From positions 186,001-250,000 of the forward strand of contig NZ_FXWJ01000005.1 of NCBI RefSeq assembly GCF_900177795.1: a stretch of DNA of 64,000 bases. Direction: 5' to 3'. This document shows positions 46,321 to 55,131 of the stretch, in pieces (position 1 is the stretch's first letter; the number at the start of each line of letters is the position of its first letter). The position numbers were made by a program, and so were the translations under genes. This DNA is from Plantibacter elymi (nom. nud.) (GTDB lineage: Bacteria > Actinomycetota > Actinomycetes > Actinomycetales > Microbacteriaceae). Under the pieces are notes generated by a model. That model was not told the origin of the DNA. It made no database searches and saw only the letters and a list, made by a program, of their open reading frames with translations.

Positions 46321-47394
46321 TCAGCTCGCGAGGCGCGGGTAGTCGGTGTAGCCCTCGGCGCCCGGGCCGTAGAAGGTGGCCGGGTTCGGCGTGTTCTCCT
46401 CGTGCTCGCCCGCCCAGCGCTCGACGAGGTCGGGGTTCGCGATGGCGAGACGCCCGACGGCGACGGCGTCGGCGTGCGCGTGCTCGACGAGGGCGATCGC
46501 CTCGTCGCGCGTCGTGACGGTGCCGAAGCCGCTGTTGACGATGAGCTTGCCGCCGAAGTGCCCGCGCAGGTCCTGGACGAGTGCACCGGCCGGGTCCTCG
46601 TGGAGGATGCTGACGTAGGCGAGGCCGAGCGGTGCCAGGGCGTCGAGCAGTGCCTCGTAGGTCGCGCGGACGTCGGCCTCGTCGGTCTCCGCCGTGTCTC
46701 CGGCGCCGTTCATCGGGGAGATGCGGATGCCGACGCGCGCTGCACCGACCGCCTCGGCGACGGCGCTGACGACCTCGGCGACGTACGACGCGCGGGCCTC
46801 CGGGCTGCCTCCGGCGCGGTCGTCGCGCACGTTGGAGACGGGGGAGAGGAACTGGTGCAGCAGGTAGCCGTTCGCGGCGTGGAGCTCGACACCGTCGAGG
46901 CCTGCCTCGATCGCGTTGCGGGCGGCCTGGACGAACTCCTCGCGGACCGTGTCGAGCTCCTCGGTGGTCAGCGCGTGCGGGACGGGGTACGGCTGGGCGC
47001 CCGCCGGCGTCCGGACCTCGCCGGCGATGGCGATCGCGCTCGGCGCGACGATGCGGTCGGTGCCCGTGATGTCGGTGTGCGAGACGCGGCCGCCGTTCAT
47101 GAGCTGCATGACGATGAGCCCGCCTGCTCCGTGCACGGCCTCCGCGACGCCCCGCCAACCCTCGACCTGCTCGGGGGTGACGATGCCGGGCTGGCCCGGG
47201 TAGGAGCGCGACTCGGCGCTCGGGTAGGTGCCCTCCGTGATGATGAGCCCGAGTCCTGCGCGCTGGCTGTAGTGCTCGGCGACGAGGTCGCCGGGGACGC
47301 CGTCGGCTCCGGACCGCATGCGGGTGAGCGGGGCCATGACGACGCGGTTGGCGAGTTCGAGGTCGCCGAGTCGGACGGGGGCGAAGAGATCCAT
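46321..47394 (-). CDS. Old Yellow Enzyme family NADH:flavin oxidoreductase
   Basis: FMN-dependent ene-reductase of 357 residues reducing activated C=C bonds or nitro esters. FMN-site residues in VVMAPLTRMRS and MQLMNGGRVSH, the active-site motif VELHAANGYLLHQFLSP (the His/Asn pair) and SGFGTVTT near the end fit the family. The ATG at 47394 has GAAAGG upstream; the open frame extends far back but only as an antisense shadow of ltrA. It is divergent from ltrA. Confidence 0.9.
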   Translation of the reverse strand: MDLFAPVRLGDLELANRVVMAPLTRMRSGADGVPGDLVAEHYSQRAGLGLIITEGTYPSAESRSYPGQPGIVTPEQVEGWRGVAEAVHGAGGLIVMQLMNGGRVSHTDITGTDRIVAPSAIAIAGEVRTPAGAQPYPVPHALTTEELDTVREEFVQAARNAIEAGLDGVELHAANGYLLHQFLSPVSNVRDDRAGGSPEARASYVAEVVSAVAEAVGAARVGIRISPMNGAGDTAETDEADVRATYEALLDALAPLGLAYVSILHEDPAGALVQDLRGHFGGKLIVNSGFGTVTTRDEAIALVEHAHADAVAVGRLAIANPDLVERWAGEHEENTPNPATFYGPGAEGYTDYPRLAS

Positions 47395-47631
47395 ACGGGT
47401 GATGCCTTTCGTGGGGGTGCGGCACGCGGAGGACGCGGCCTCCGGACGCAACCCGGCGGCGGCTGTCGATATTCCGATGATGCTTCTGGACCTTGTGCAT
47501 CTGGAATACTTCTTGCTAGGCTCACGGTGTGGTCGTCGGGCTCTGTCCCCGCAGCTCGCGACGAGCACGACCCGGTGTCGACGAATCCGAGGGGGAGGCG
47601 TCGGCACCGGGAACCCTGCCAGGATACGAAG

Positions 47632-48900
47632 ATGCCCGCCCCCAGATTCGGCCTCGTCTCCGATCTCCGTCGTCCGGAGTCCGGTGAACGCGCCGAGCGC
47701 GTCACGTTCGTCGAGTTGTTCTTCGACCTCGTCTTCGTCTTCGCACTCACCCAGCTGAGCAAGCTCATCGCCGACGACCAGAGCGTCACTGCCGCGCTCG
47801 AGTCGATCGTCCTCATCCTGGCGCTCTGGTGGTCGTGGGTGTCCACGAGCTGGGTGACGAACTGGCTCGACCCGGAGCGGCTCGCGGTGCGACTCGCGCT
47901 CATCGGCTTCGGCCTGTTGGCGTTCGTCGCGGCGGTGTCGGTGTCGGCGTCGTTCACCGACCGTGCGCTCGCGTTCGCCGTCGCCTACGTCGTGCTCCAG
48001 CTCGTCCGGACGCTGTTCATGGTCGTGGCGACCTGGCGGCACGACCGCGACGTGGCGCTGAGCTTCGCACGCGTCCTCGTCTGGACCGCGTTCGCCGCCG
48101 TCTTCTGGATCGCCGGCGCGCTGGTGCCTGCCGACTGGCAACTGGTGTTCTGGATCTGCGCCGTCGCCATCGAGTACGGCGGCGGGGCCCTCGGATTCCG
48201 GCTGCCGGGTGTGCGGGCCTCGAAGGTCGAGAGCTGGGAGCTCTCCGGTGCGCACCTCTCCGAGCGGGCGTCGCTGTTCATCATCATCGCGATCGGCGAG
48301 TCACTGCTCGTCACCGGGTTCGCGTTCGTCGAGCTCGAGACGTCGGCTGCCGCCGTCGTCGGGATGTTGAGCGCCTTCGTCTCCGCGGTCGCGCTGTGGT
48401 GGTTGTACTTCCACCGCACGGAGGCGGCGGGACGCCGAGCGGTCGAGGCCGCCGAGGAGGAGGGGGACCGCGCCGACCGCGACGAAGGCCGTCCCGGCCG
48501 ACGGGGACCGGGACGTCTCGGACGCATCGCGCGCGACGGATACAGCTACGCCCACGTCGTGATCGTCGCCGGGATCGTGCTCGTCTCGGTGGGGGACAAG
48601 GAGATCCTCGACCGACCGGCCGACGCCGTCGAACTCGCCGGGGGCGTCGTGATCCTCGGCGGCCCGGTCCTCTATCTCCTCGGGCTGTCGCTGTTCCGGT
48701 TCGTCGTCGATCGCGCCGTTCCACTCGCGCCGGTCATCGGCCTCGCGATGCTGGCGGGCTGCGCGGTCGCCGCGTTCCTCGTGCCGCAGCTCGGGGAGCT
48801 CGCCCTCGGGTGTCTCTGCACGGTCGTGCTCGTCCTCGCCGCGATAGCCGACACGGTCCTCCCGGGCCGACGGGTCACTGCGGAGCGTCGGCAGGCTTGA
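47632..48900 (+). CDS. Low temperature requirement protein A (LtrA)
   Basis: A 422-residue integral membrane protein with about 11-12 helices. The start (VTFVELFFDLVFVFALTQLS) and ERASLFIIIAIGESLLVTGF are LtrA hallmarks. First linked to cold growth in Listeria; molecular role still unclear. An Arg/Glu-rich cytosolic loop (RRAVEAAEEEGDRADRDEGRPGRR in parts) divides the last helices. ATG at 47632 with AGGA upstream. The 3' end overlaps the convergent DUF805 gene by 26 bases. Confidence 0.9.
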   Translation: MPAPRFGLVSDLRRPESGERAERVTFVELFFDLVFVFALTQLSKLIADDQSVTAALESIVLILALWWSWVSTSWVTNWLDPERLAVRLALIGFGLLAFVAAVSVSASFTDRALAFAVAYVVLQLVRTLFMVVATWRHDRDVALSFARVLVWTAFAAVFWIAGALVPADWQLVFWICAVAIEYGGGALGFRLPGVRASKVESWELSGAHLSERASLFIIIAIGESLLVTGFAFVELETSAAAVVGMLSAFVSAVALWWLYFHRTEAAGRRAVEAAEEEGDRADRDEGRPGRRGPGRLGRIARDGYSYAHVVIVAGIVLVSVGDKEILDRPADAVELAGGVVILGGPVLYLLGLSLFRFVVDRAVPLAPVIGLAMLAGCAVAAFLVPQLGELALGCLCTVVLVLAAIADTVLPGRRVTAERRQA

Positions 48901-49435
48901 TCTGGGCGCCCTCTCGGTTCGGCCCCGTGTCGTAGCGGGCACCGCCCCGGTCGCTCGGCTGCGCCGCGAGCCAGATGAAGAAGAACCACCCGAAGATCGG
49001 GACCAGGTTGATGAGCTGCCACCAGCCGCTGTGGTCCGTGTCGTGCATGCGGCGCGCGTTCAGCGATAGCCCCGGGATGATCGTCGCGAGGCCCCAGATC
49101 CCGGACAGGATGCTCTGGACACCCCAGGCGGGGCCTTCGGTGATCTGACCCTCCCAGAAACCGGTCGTCACCCCGGTCGCGACGTCGACACCGCGTCCGA
49201 TCACCAGGAGCGCGGTGACGATGACGGCGTGGACGACCACCCACCACCAGAACTCGCTCCGGCTGGCCCGCCCGGTGAAGATCGGATACCGCTTCCAGAA
49301 GCGGAGGAACGCCTGCATCGGGCCGGCGCCCGGGAGCGGGCTGTCATCCGCGAACCGGGCCGGGATCCGGCGATCGTCCTCACCGTTCGTCTCCGCCGCC
49401 TTCGCGGTCGTCGGGTATTCGTCTGCGCTGCTCAT
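48875..49435 (-). CDS. DUF805 membrane protein
   Basis: A 186-residue protein of the DUF805 family: FWKRYPIFTGRASRSEFWWWVV, then about four helices with the conserved LSLNARRMHDTDHSGWWQLI and a final IFGWFFFIWLA. Function unknown. ATG at 49435 after GGGGGA; upstream in-frame sequence is not protein-like. Its stop codon lies within the convergent ltrA gene, so transcripts of the two overlap. Confidence 0.9.
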   Translation of the reverse strand: MSSADEYPTTAKAAETNGEDDRRIPARFADDSPLPGAGPMQAFLRFWKRYPIFTGRASRSEFWWWVVVHAVIVTALLVIGRGVDVATGVTTGFWEGQITEGPAWGVQSILSGIWGLATIIPGLSLNARRMHDTDHSGWWQLINLVPIFGWFFFIWLAAQPSDRGGARYDTGPNREGAQIKPADAPQ

Positions 49436-49544
49436 CGGTCCCCCAGGGTCGAGTCGTCGTGCGTTCGAAGGAGCAACCCTACGCGAGCACGCGCTCCGAG
49501 GGCAGGGCGAGATCGAGCCCTCGCCAGCGCGACCTGTCGCTGGT

Positions 49545-49573
49545 TTTACAGCCGGGCGACCGTGCCGTACACT
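49545..49573 (+). promoter_or_regulatory. Promoter of the tRNA-Trp/secE region
   Basis: TTTACA (49545-49550), 17 bases, TACACT (49568-49573), in an AT-richer patch. The rest of 49436-49686 holds no gene. Confidence 0.6.
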
Positions 49574-49686
49574 GGATGGAGGTAGTTGAAATCTGCCATG
49601 ATTTTCTGCGCCTGTTTTCACCCGTGTGGTGAGGCAACGCTCAGGAGGTCAGGGTAGCTTCGACCCCTCCGGTGCGTCAGCACTGA

Positions 49687-49759
49687 AGGGCGGTGGCTCA
49701 ATTGGTAGAGCAGCGGTCTCCAAAACCGCAGGTTGCAGGTTCAAGTCCTGTCCGCCCTG
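49687..49759 (+). tRNA. tRNA-Trp (CCA)
   Basis: AGGGCGG (49687-49693) pairs fully with CCGCCCT (49752-49758). Anticodon CCA in GGTCTCCAAAACC; T-arm GCAGGTTCAAGTCCTGT. Terminal CCA is not encoded. It precedes secE by 41 bases, as usual in actinobacteria. Confidence 0.97.
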
Positions 49760-49800
49760 CGAGTCGGTGCGTATGCACCGGCACACGAAAGGTGTAACGA

Positions 49801-50073
49801 GTGGCCCCGAAGAGTACCGACACGCCCGGCGAGGACGTCGTCGTCAAGGCGAAGGCGGACCGTGCCGAACGGCGCGGCTTCTTCTCGGGCATCGTCCTGT
49901 TCCTGAAGCAGGTCTTCGCGGAACTCAAGAAGGTCGTCACGCCGACGCGGAAGGAACTCCTCAGCTACACGGCTGTGGTGCTCGTCTTCGTCTGCATCAT
50001 GATGGCGCTCGTCTACGGCATCGACTTCGTCTTCGCCTGGGTCGTCACGCTGGTGTTCGGTACCGCGAGCTAG
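49801..50073 (+). CDS. secE: Preprotein translocase subunit SecE
   Basis: Essential small subunit clamping SecY in the protein-export channel. The 90 residues show the amphipathic helix FFSGIVLFLKQVFAELKKVVTPTRKELLSYT, with the conserved KKV..PTRKE, and one C-terminal transmembrane helix (AVVLVFVCIMMALVYGIDFVFAW). The start is GTG at 49801. It lies between tRNA-Trp and nusG. Confidence 0.97.
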   Translation: MAPKSTDTPGEDVVVKAKADRAERRGFFSGIVLFLKQVFAELKKVVTPTRKELLSYTAVVLVFVCIMMALVYGIDFVFAWVVTLVFGTAS

Positions 50074-50212
50074 TTCCGCTCAGGTTCCGGTGCTCCGGTC
50101 CGGCACCCGGGTTCCACAATCACAGACGGCGACGCAGTCGTCACGCGCCAGGATCTGGCGCCGCGGTCGGGGATCACCCACGATCCGCACAACAGAAACG
50201 GAATGGAAATCA

Positions 50213-51175
50213 GTGTCTGAGCGAAACTCGAACGACGTCGACTGGGCAACCGCTGCCGAGCAGTCCTCGGAGGACGACGAGGCCCAGGAGGGCAACGTGC
50301 TCTCGGCCGACGAGCACTCCGTCGACCCCGCTGAGCACAACGCCGTCCACGTCGAGGAGACCGGCGACACCGAGGTCGACCTCGACGCCGTGCTCGACGC
50401 GATGGCCGAGGCCGTCGACCCCGAGGCCGACGCCGTCGTCGACGACGCCCTCGAACTCGACGAAGCAGCCGAGGTCGAAGCCGCAGCAGAGGCCATCGCC
50501 GAAGAAGAGGCAGACCCCACCGACGCCGACGCCGAGCCCGCCGAGGAGTCCGAGGAAGACCCCTACGACGCGTTCCGCAAGGAACTCCGCTTCCTGCCCG
50601 GCAAGTGGTACGTCATCCACTCCTACGCCGGTTTCGAGCGCAAGGTGAAGGCCAACATCGAGCAGCGCAAGTCGACGCTCGAGGTCGCGGACTACATCTA
50701 CCAGGTCGAGGTCCCCATGGAAGACGTGGTCGAGATCAAGAACGGCCAGCGCAAGATGGTCACCCGTGTGCGCATCCCCGGCTACGTGCTCGTCCGCATG
50801 GACCTCAACGAGGACAGCTGGTCGGTCGTCCGCCACACGCCTGGCGTCACCGGCTTCGTCGGCAACGCGCACAACCCCACGCCGCTCCGCTTCGAAGAGT
50901 CCTTCAACATGTTGAAGTCGCTCGTCGAGGTCAAGGAGACCGCGCCCGTCAAGGGCTCCGGCACCAAGGGCAGCGCCACGCAGCAGCGTGTCATCCCCGC
51001 CGAGGTCGACTTCGAGATCGGCGAGACCATCACGATCAAGGAAGGCTCGTTCGCGGGCCTCCCCGGCTCCATCAGCGAGATCAAGCCCGAGAGCGGCAAG
51101 CTCACGGTGCTCGTCTCCCTCTTCGAGCGCGAGACGCCGGTCGAGCTCAGCTTCGACCAGGTCACCAAGCTCTAA
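50213..51175 (+). CDS. nusG: Transcription antitermination/termination factor NusG
   Basis: Binds RNA polymerase and links it to ribosomes and Rho. The 320 residues consist of an acidic extension of about 120 residues rich in Asp, Glu and Ala, typical of actinobacterial NusG, then the NGN domain (WYVIHSYAGFERKVKANIEQR... IPGYVLVRMDL... RHTPGVTGFVG). The C-terminal KOW domain is IGETITIKEGSFAGLPGSISEI. The start is GTG at 50213, where the acidic tail begins, after GGAA. Confidence 0.96.
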   Translation: MSERNSNDVDWATAAEQSSEDDEAQEGNVLSADEHSVDPAEHNAVHVEETGDTEVDLDAVLDAMAEAVDPEADAVVDDALELDEAAEVEAAAEAIAEEEADPTDADAEPAEESEEDPYDAFRKELRFLPGKWYVIHSYAGFERKVKANIEQRKSTLEVADYIYQVEVPMEDVVEIKNGQRKMVTRVRIPGYVLVRMDLNEDSWSVVRHTPGVTGFVGNAHNPTPLRFEESFNMLKSLVEVKETAPVKGSGTKGSATQQRVIPAEVDFEIGETITIKEGSFAGLPGSISEIKPESGKLTVLVSLFERETPVELSFDQVTKL

Positions 51176-51268
51176 GCCGCACGGCTCCACAGTCCACCGC
51201 CGCCCGACGGGCGCGCGGGAGAGCGCACATCATCCGATGGCGTTCGAACCCCAGAAGAAGGAAGAAAC

Positions 51269-51700
51269 ATGGCACCGAAGAAGAAGGTCACGGGTCTCAT
51301 CAAGCTGCAGATCCAGGCCGGCGCCGCAAACCCTGCTCCCCCCATCGGCCCCGCCCTTGGTCAGCACGGCGTCAACATCATGGAGTTCTGCAAGGCGTAC
51401 AACGCGGCCACCGAGTCGCAGCGCGGCAACGTCATCCCCGTCGAGATCACCGTCTACGAGGACCGTTCGTTCACCTTCATCCTGAAGACCCCGCCCGCAG
51501 CGGAGCTCATCAAGAAGGCCGCCGGCGTCGCCAAGGGCTCCGGTACCCCGCACACCGTCAAGGTCGCGAAGCTCACCAAGGAGCAGGTCCGTCAGATCGC
51601 CGAGCAGAAGGCTCCCGACCTGAACTCGAACGACATCGACGCAGCCGCGAAGATCATCGCCGGCACCGCCCGCTCCATGGGCATCACGGTCGAGGGCTAG
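51269..51700 (+). CDS. rplK: 50S ribosomal protein L11
   Basis: Ribosomal stalk-base protein, 143 residues. [42 protein letters not shown] is the standard start, and the RNA-binding C-terminal domain ends with [18 protein letters not shown]. It precedes rplA with a 113-base gap. Confidence 0.98.
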
Positions 51701-51813
51701 TCCTTCCGACCCGCACAGGGTGAGCCGTCCAGGCACACCCTCGCACCTTTCTTTTTCACTCGTGGCAGCGCCGGCCAGGCGCAGATGACCACATTTCTCA
51801 TAGGAGAACGCAC

Positions 51814-52503
51814 ATGGCACAGAAGTCGAAGGCCTACCGGGCCGCAGCCGAGAAGATCGAGGCTGACAAGTTCTACACCCCGAACGAGGCCGTCGCCCTC
51901 GCCAAGGAGACCGGTTCAGCCAAGTTCAACAGCACCGTCGAGGTCGCCCTCAAGCTCGGTGTCGACCCGCGCAAGGCCGACCAGATGGTCCGCGGCACGG
52001 TCATCCTCCCGCACGGCACGGGCAAGACCGCCCGCGTCATCGTCTTCGCGACGGGCCCGGCAGCAGAGGCCGCGATCGCGGCCGGTGCTGACGAGGTCGG
52101 CGGCGACGAGCTCATCGCGAAGGTCGCCGAGGGCTACACCTCGTTCGACTCCGCGGTCTCCACCCCGGAGCTCATGGGCAAGGTCGGTCGTCTCGGTAAG
52201 GTCCTCGGTCCCCGTGGCCTCATGCCGAACCCCAAGACCGGCACCGTGACGCCGGACGTGGCCAAGGCCGTGTCCGACATCAAGGGCGGCAAGATCGAGT
52301 TCCGCGTCGACAAGCACTCCAACGTGCACTTCGTCGTCGGCAAGGCCTCGTTCGACGCATCGCAGCTCGAGGAGAACATCAACACCGCGCTCGAGGAGAT
52401 CCTCCGCCTCAAGCCGTCCTCCTCGAAGGGCCGTTACATCCAGAAGGGCGCCGTGTCGACCACGTTCGGCCCCGGCATCCCGCTGGACGTCAACTCCATC
52501 TAG
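51814..52503 (+). CDS. rplA: 50S ribosomal protein L1
   Basis: Ribosomal protein of the L1 stalk, 229 residues; in many bacteria it also represses its own operon. [35 protein letters not shown] and [19 protein letters not shown] are diagnostic. ATG at 51814 after a GGAGAA site. A very strong terminator follows. Confidence 0.98.
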   Translation: MAQKSKAYRAAAEKIEADKFYTPNEAVALAKETGSAKFNSTVEVALKLGVDPRKADQMVRGTVILPHGTGKTARVIVFATGPAAEAAIAAGADEVGGDELIAKVAEGYTSFDSAVSTPELMGKVGRLGKVLGPRGLMPNPKTGTVTPDVAKAVSDIKGGKIEFRVDKHSNVHFVVGKASFDASQLEENINTALEEILRLKPSSSKGRYIQKGAVSTTFGPGIPLDVNSI

Positions 52504-52513
52504 TCTCACCAGC

Positions 52514-52550
52514 ACGAAGGCCCGGTCGCGTCACGCGACCGGGCCTTCGT
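52514..52550 (+). terminator. Terminator of the rplK-rplA unit
   Basis: Perfect 17-bp stem (ACGAAGGCCCGGTCGCG and its complement) with loop TCA, 10 bases after the rplA stop. Confidence 0.92.
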
Positions 52551-52582
52551 CGTCCGACGGGATGGCGTCGTACGATGCAGGG

Positions 52583-53140
52583 ATGGTCTCCACCCGCACC
52601 GCCACGGCCGACGACGCCGCCACCCTCGCCACGCTCGCCGCAGCGACCTTCGCCCTCGCCTGCCCACCCGGCACCGCGCAAGAGCACATCGACGCGTTCA
52701 TCGCCGAGCACTTCACCCTCGACCGGTTCACCGGCTACCTGGCCGATCCCGGACGTGTGCTCCGGCTCCTGGTGGACGACGACGACGGCACGGCCATCGG
52801 CTACACGATGCTCGTCTTCGGTGATCCGATCGACCCCGACGTACGCGCCGCGGTCTCACACCACCCGACGGTGGAACTCAGCAAGCTGTACGTGCTCCCC
52901 GCGATCCACGGTGCCGGCGGAGCTCGCACGCTCATGGAGGCGACCCTCGACGACGCCCGGTCCCGGGGCGTCACGTCGGTGTGGCTCGGGGTGAACCAGC
53001 AGAACGCCAGGGCGATCCGGTTCTACGGCAAGAGCGGGTTCGCGATCGTCGGGACCAAGACGTTCCTCGTCGGACCCGAACGGCACGATGACTTCGTGAT
53101 GGAGCAGGTCTTCGGGGACGCACTTCGACAGGCTCAGTGA
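52583..53140 (+). CDS. GNAT-family N-acetyltransferase
   Basis: An approximately 185-residue acetyl-CoA-dependent acetyltransferase. TRTATADDAATLATLAAATF opens the fold, ELSKLYVLPAIHGAGGARTLME is the acetyl-CoA site, and NARAIRFYGKSGFAIVGT is motif B. The substrate is unknown. ATG at 52583 is preferred to 52562 because the fold starts there. The last codons (ALRQAQ and TGA) are written by a REP-like element at 53121-53144, so the natural C-terminus was probably replaced. Confidence 0.88.
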   Translation: MVSTRTATADDAATLATLAAATFALACPPGTAQEHIDAFIAEHFTLDRFTGYLADPGRVLRLLVDDDDGTAIGYTMLVFGDPIDPDVRAAVSHHPTVELSKLYVLPAIHGAGGARTLMEATLDDARSRGVTSVWLGVNQQNARAIRFYGKSGFAIVGTKTFLVGPERHDDFVMEQVFGDALRQAQ

Positions 53141-53203
53141 CCGGTCCTCCGGCCCCTGAGCCTGTCGAAGGGCGGTCCTCCGGCCCCTGAGCTTGTCGAA
53201 GGG
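53121..53203. repeat. Three REP-like elements, one inside the end of a gene
   Basis: A reversed copy at 53121-53144 holds the GNAT stop codon. Two direct copies (GGCCCCTGAGCCTGTCGAAG type) at 53149-53172 and 53180-53203 follow. Opposed copies can pair into a hairpin that would end the transcript. Confidence 0.85.
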
Positions 53204-53243
53204 CGGTCCGCCGGCCTTCGAGCCGGTCGACGGGCGGGCGGAC

Positions 53244-54272
53244 TCAGCCGTCGGCGACCTTGAGGACGATCTTGCCGCGTGAGTGTCCGCCTTCGAGGAG
53301 CATGTGGGCCTGCCGGACGGCGTCGAGGTCGAACACCTGGTCGACGAACACCCGGACGTCCCCGGACTCCAGCAGCCGACTGATGGTGTCGAGTGTGGCG
53401 CCGTCGGGGGCCACGGTGAACCGCGTCGCGCGGACGCCCGCGGCCCGGGCCTCCTCCTCGAGCGTCGGCCAGGAACCGGTCGGCGCATTGATGATGAGCC
53501 CGCCGGGGCGCAGGACCCGCAGGGAACGCGACCCCGTGTCCTCCACGGTGTTGCCCACGAGGTCGATCACGACGTCGACCTGGTCGACGACGTCCTCGAA
53601 CCGGTGCAACTCGTGGTCGACCGCCTGATGGGCGCCGAGCTCGCGCAGCCAACCGACGTTCCGACCGGAGCCGGTGGCGATCACCCGCGCACCGAAGTAG
53701 GTGGCGAACTGCACGGCGAAGTGCCCGACACCGCCGCTCCCGGCGTGGATGAGGATGCGCTGCCCCTCGTGCGCCTTCGCGACGTCGACGACCATGCCCC
53801 ACGCGGTCAGCGCGGCGAGGGGGACCCCGGCGGCCTCGACGTGCGACAGCGTCGTCGGCTTCCGCGTCAGGCTCAGGGACGACACCGTCACGTACTCGGC
53901 GTAGCTGCCGCTCGTCCGCGGGAAGCTCGTCATGCCGTAGACCTCGTCGCCGGGCAGGAGGCCGGCAGCCGCGAAGGGTGACTCGACCACGATGCCGCTG
54001 AAGTCGTACCCGAGCACGGCCGGCATCGCCGTGATGGCGGAGGAGACGCCCCGGCCCGCGCGGGTCTTGGCGTCGACCGGGTTCACGCCGGCCGCGACGA
54101 CCTTCACGAGGAACTCCGCCATGACCGGGCGCGGTGTCGGCACGGTCTCCATCCGGAGAACCTCAGGGCTGCCGACGGCGTCGATCACCGCGGCTCGCAT
54201 GGTCTCCGGTGCCGGCTTCACCGCGTCCGCGGTTGTCGCCAGAGACCAGGAGTGTCCGACTCCTTGACGCAT
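53244..54272 (-). CDS. NADP-dependent quinone oxidoreductase-like protein (MDR superfamily)
   Basis: A 342-residue zinc-free medium-chain reductase. MRAAVIDAVGSPEVLRMETVPTPRP and GVNPVDAKTRAG are typical of quinone oxidoreductases, and the NADPH site is HAGSGGVGHFAVQFAT. No catalytic zinc Cys pattern is present. ATG at 54272 has a strong AAGGAG site; an internal ATG at 54200 begins the conserved fold, so the first 24 residues are an extension. Confidence 0.88.
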   Translation of the reverse strand: MRQGVGHSWSLATTADAVKPAPETMRAAVIDAVGSPEVLRMETVPTPRPVMAEFLVKVVAAGVNPVDAKTRAGRGVSSAITAMPAVLGYDFSGIVVESPFAAAGLLPGDEVYGMTSFPRTSGSYAEYVTVSSLSLTRKPTTLSHVEAAGVPLAALTAWGMVVDVAKAHEGQRILIHAGSGGVGHFAVQFATYFGARVIATGSGRNVGWLRELGAHQAVDHELHRFEDVVDQVDVVIDLVGNTVEDTGSRSLRVLRPGGLIINAPTGSWPTLEEEARAAGVRATRFTVAPDGATLDTISRLLESGDVRVFVDQVFDLDAVRQAHMLLEGGHSRGKIVLKVADG

Positions 54273-54501
54273 CGAGTACTCCTTCGTCGTTCATCCCCCG
54301 AAAGCTCCACCCGGCGGAGGTCGGCTCGGCGACGAGTCTCGCTCCGGTGCGTGGTCCGGCTCTGTTCTCATCAAAGCCGTCGAATGAGTCGGCGCTGTTA
54401 CGGGGGTGTCAATTGGCTGGAAACGATTCCCTCTCTTCGGGGGACACGGCGGCCCGGCGGTCGCCCGATCGTCGGGCGCGTGCTTCCGATACAGTGGCGC
54501 A

Positions 54502-55131
54502 ATGCGCGCACTGTTCGGAGTCATCAGGATCATCGCGGGTGGGGTGATCATCGCCGCCATCGTCGGCCAGTTCGTCTACACCCTGTCCTTCGGTGATGCG
54601 CCCGACGACTTCTTCGTCAACTTCTTCAGCTACTTCACGATCCTGTCGAACGCGCTGAGTGCGATCGTCCTGTTGGTCGGTGCCGGGTACTGCTTCCGGC
54701 TGCGACGCGATCCGGCCTGGTACAACCTCGTCCTCGGCTGCGTCGTCACCTACATGGCGACCACCGGCGTCGTCTACAACCTGTTGCTGCGCGGCATCGC
54801 CCTCGACCAGGGGCACACCCTCGGTTGGTCGAACGAGGTGCTGCACCTCATCGCACCGATCTATCTGGTGCTCGTCTGGATCGTGACGCCCGGCAAGTCC
54901 CGCCTGGAATGGCGTCAGGTGTGGGCGATCATCGCGTTCCCGCTCGTCTGGACCGTCTACACGATGATCCGCGGATCGATCGTCGGCTGGTACCCGTACC
55001 CGTTCCTCAACCCGGCGCAGCCCGGCGGCTGGGGAGCCGTCGTCGTCTACATGATCGCCATCGCCGGGTTCATCGGCCTGATGGGCTGCGCCGTCATCGC
55101 GTTGAGCCGGACGAGGCTCATCCGCGGATGA
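54502..55131 (+). CDS. Pr6Pr-family membrane protein
   Basis: A 209-residue protein with about six helices of the Pr6Pr (FAR-17a/AIG1-like) group. Signatures: FFSYFTILSNALSAIVLL, TYMATTGVVYNLLLRG, NEVLHLIAPIYLVLVWIV, and YPYPFLNPAQPGGWGAV near the end. Function unknown in bacteria; eukaryotic relatives are lipid hydrolases. The preceding 54273-54501 holds no gene. It overlaps the next gene by four bases (ATGA). Confidence 0.88.
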   Translation: MRALFGVIRIIAGGVIIAAIVGQFVYTLSFGDAPDDFFVNFFSYFTILSNALSAIVLLVGAGYCFRLRRDPAWYNLVLGCVVTYMATTGVVYNLLLRGIALDQGHTLGWSNEVLHLIAPIYLVLVWIVTPGKSRLEWRQVWAIIAFPLVWTVYTMIRGSIVGWYPYPFLNPAQPGGWGAVVVYMIAIAGFIGLMGCAVIALSRTRLIRG

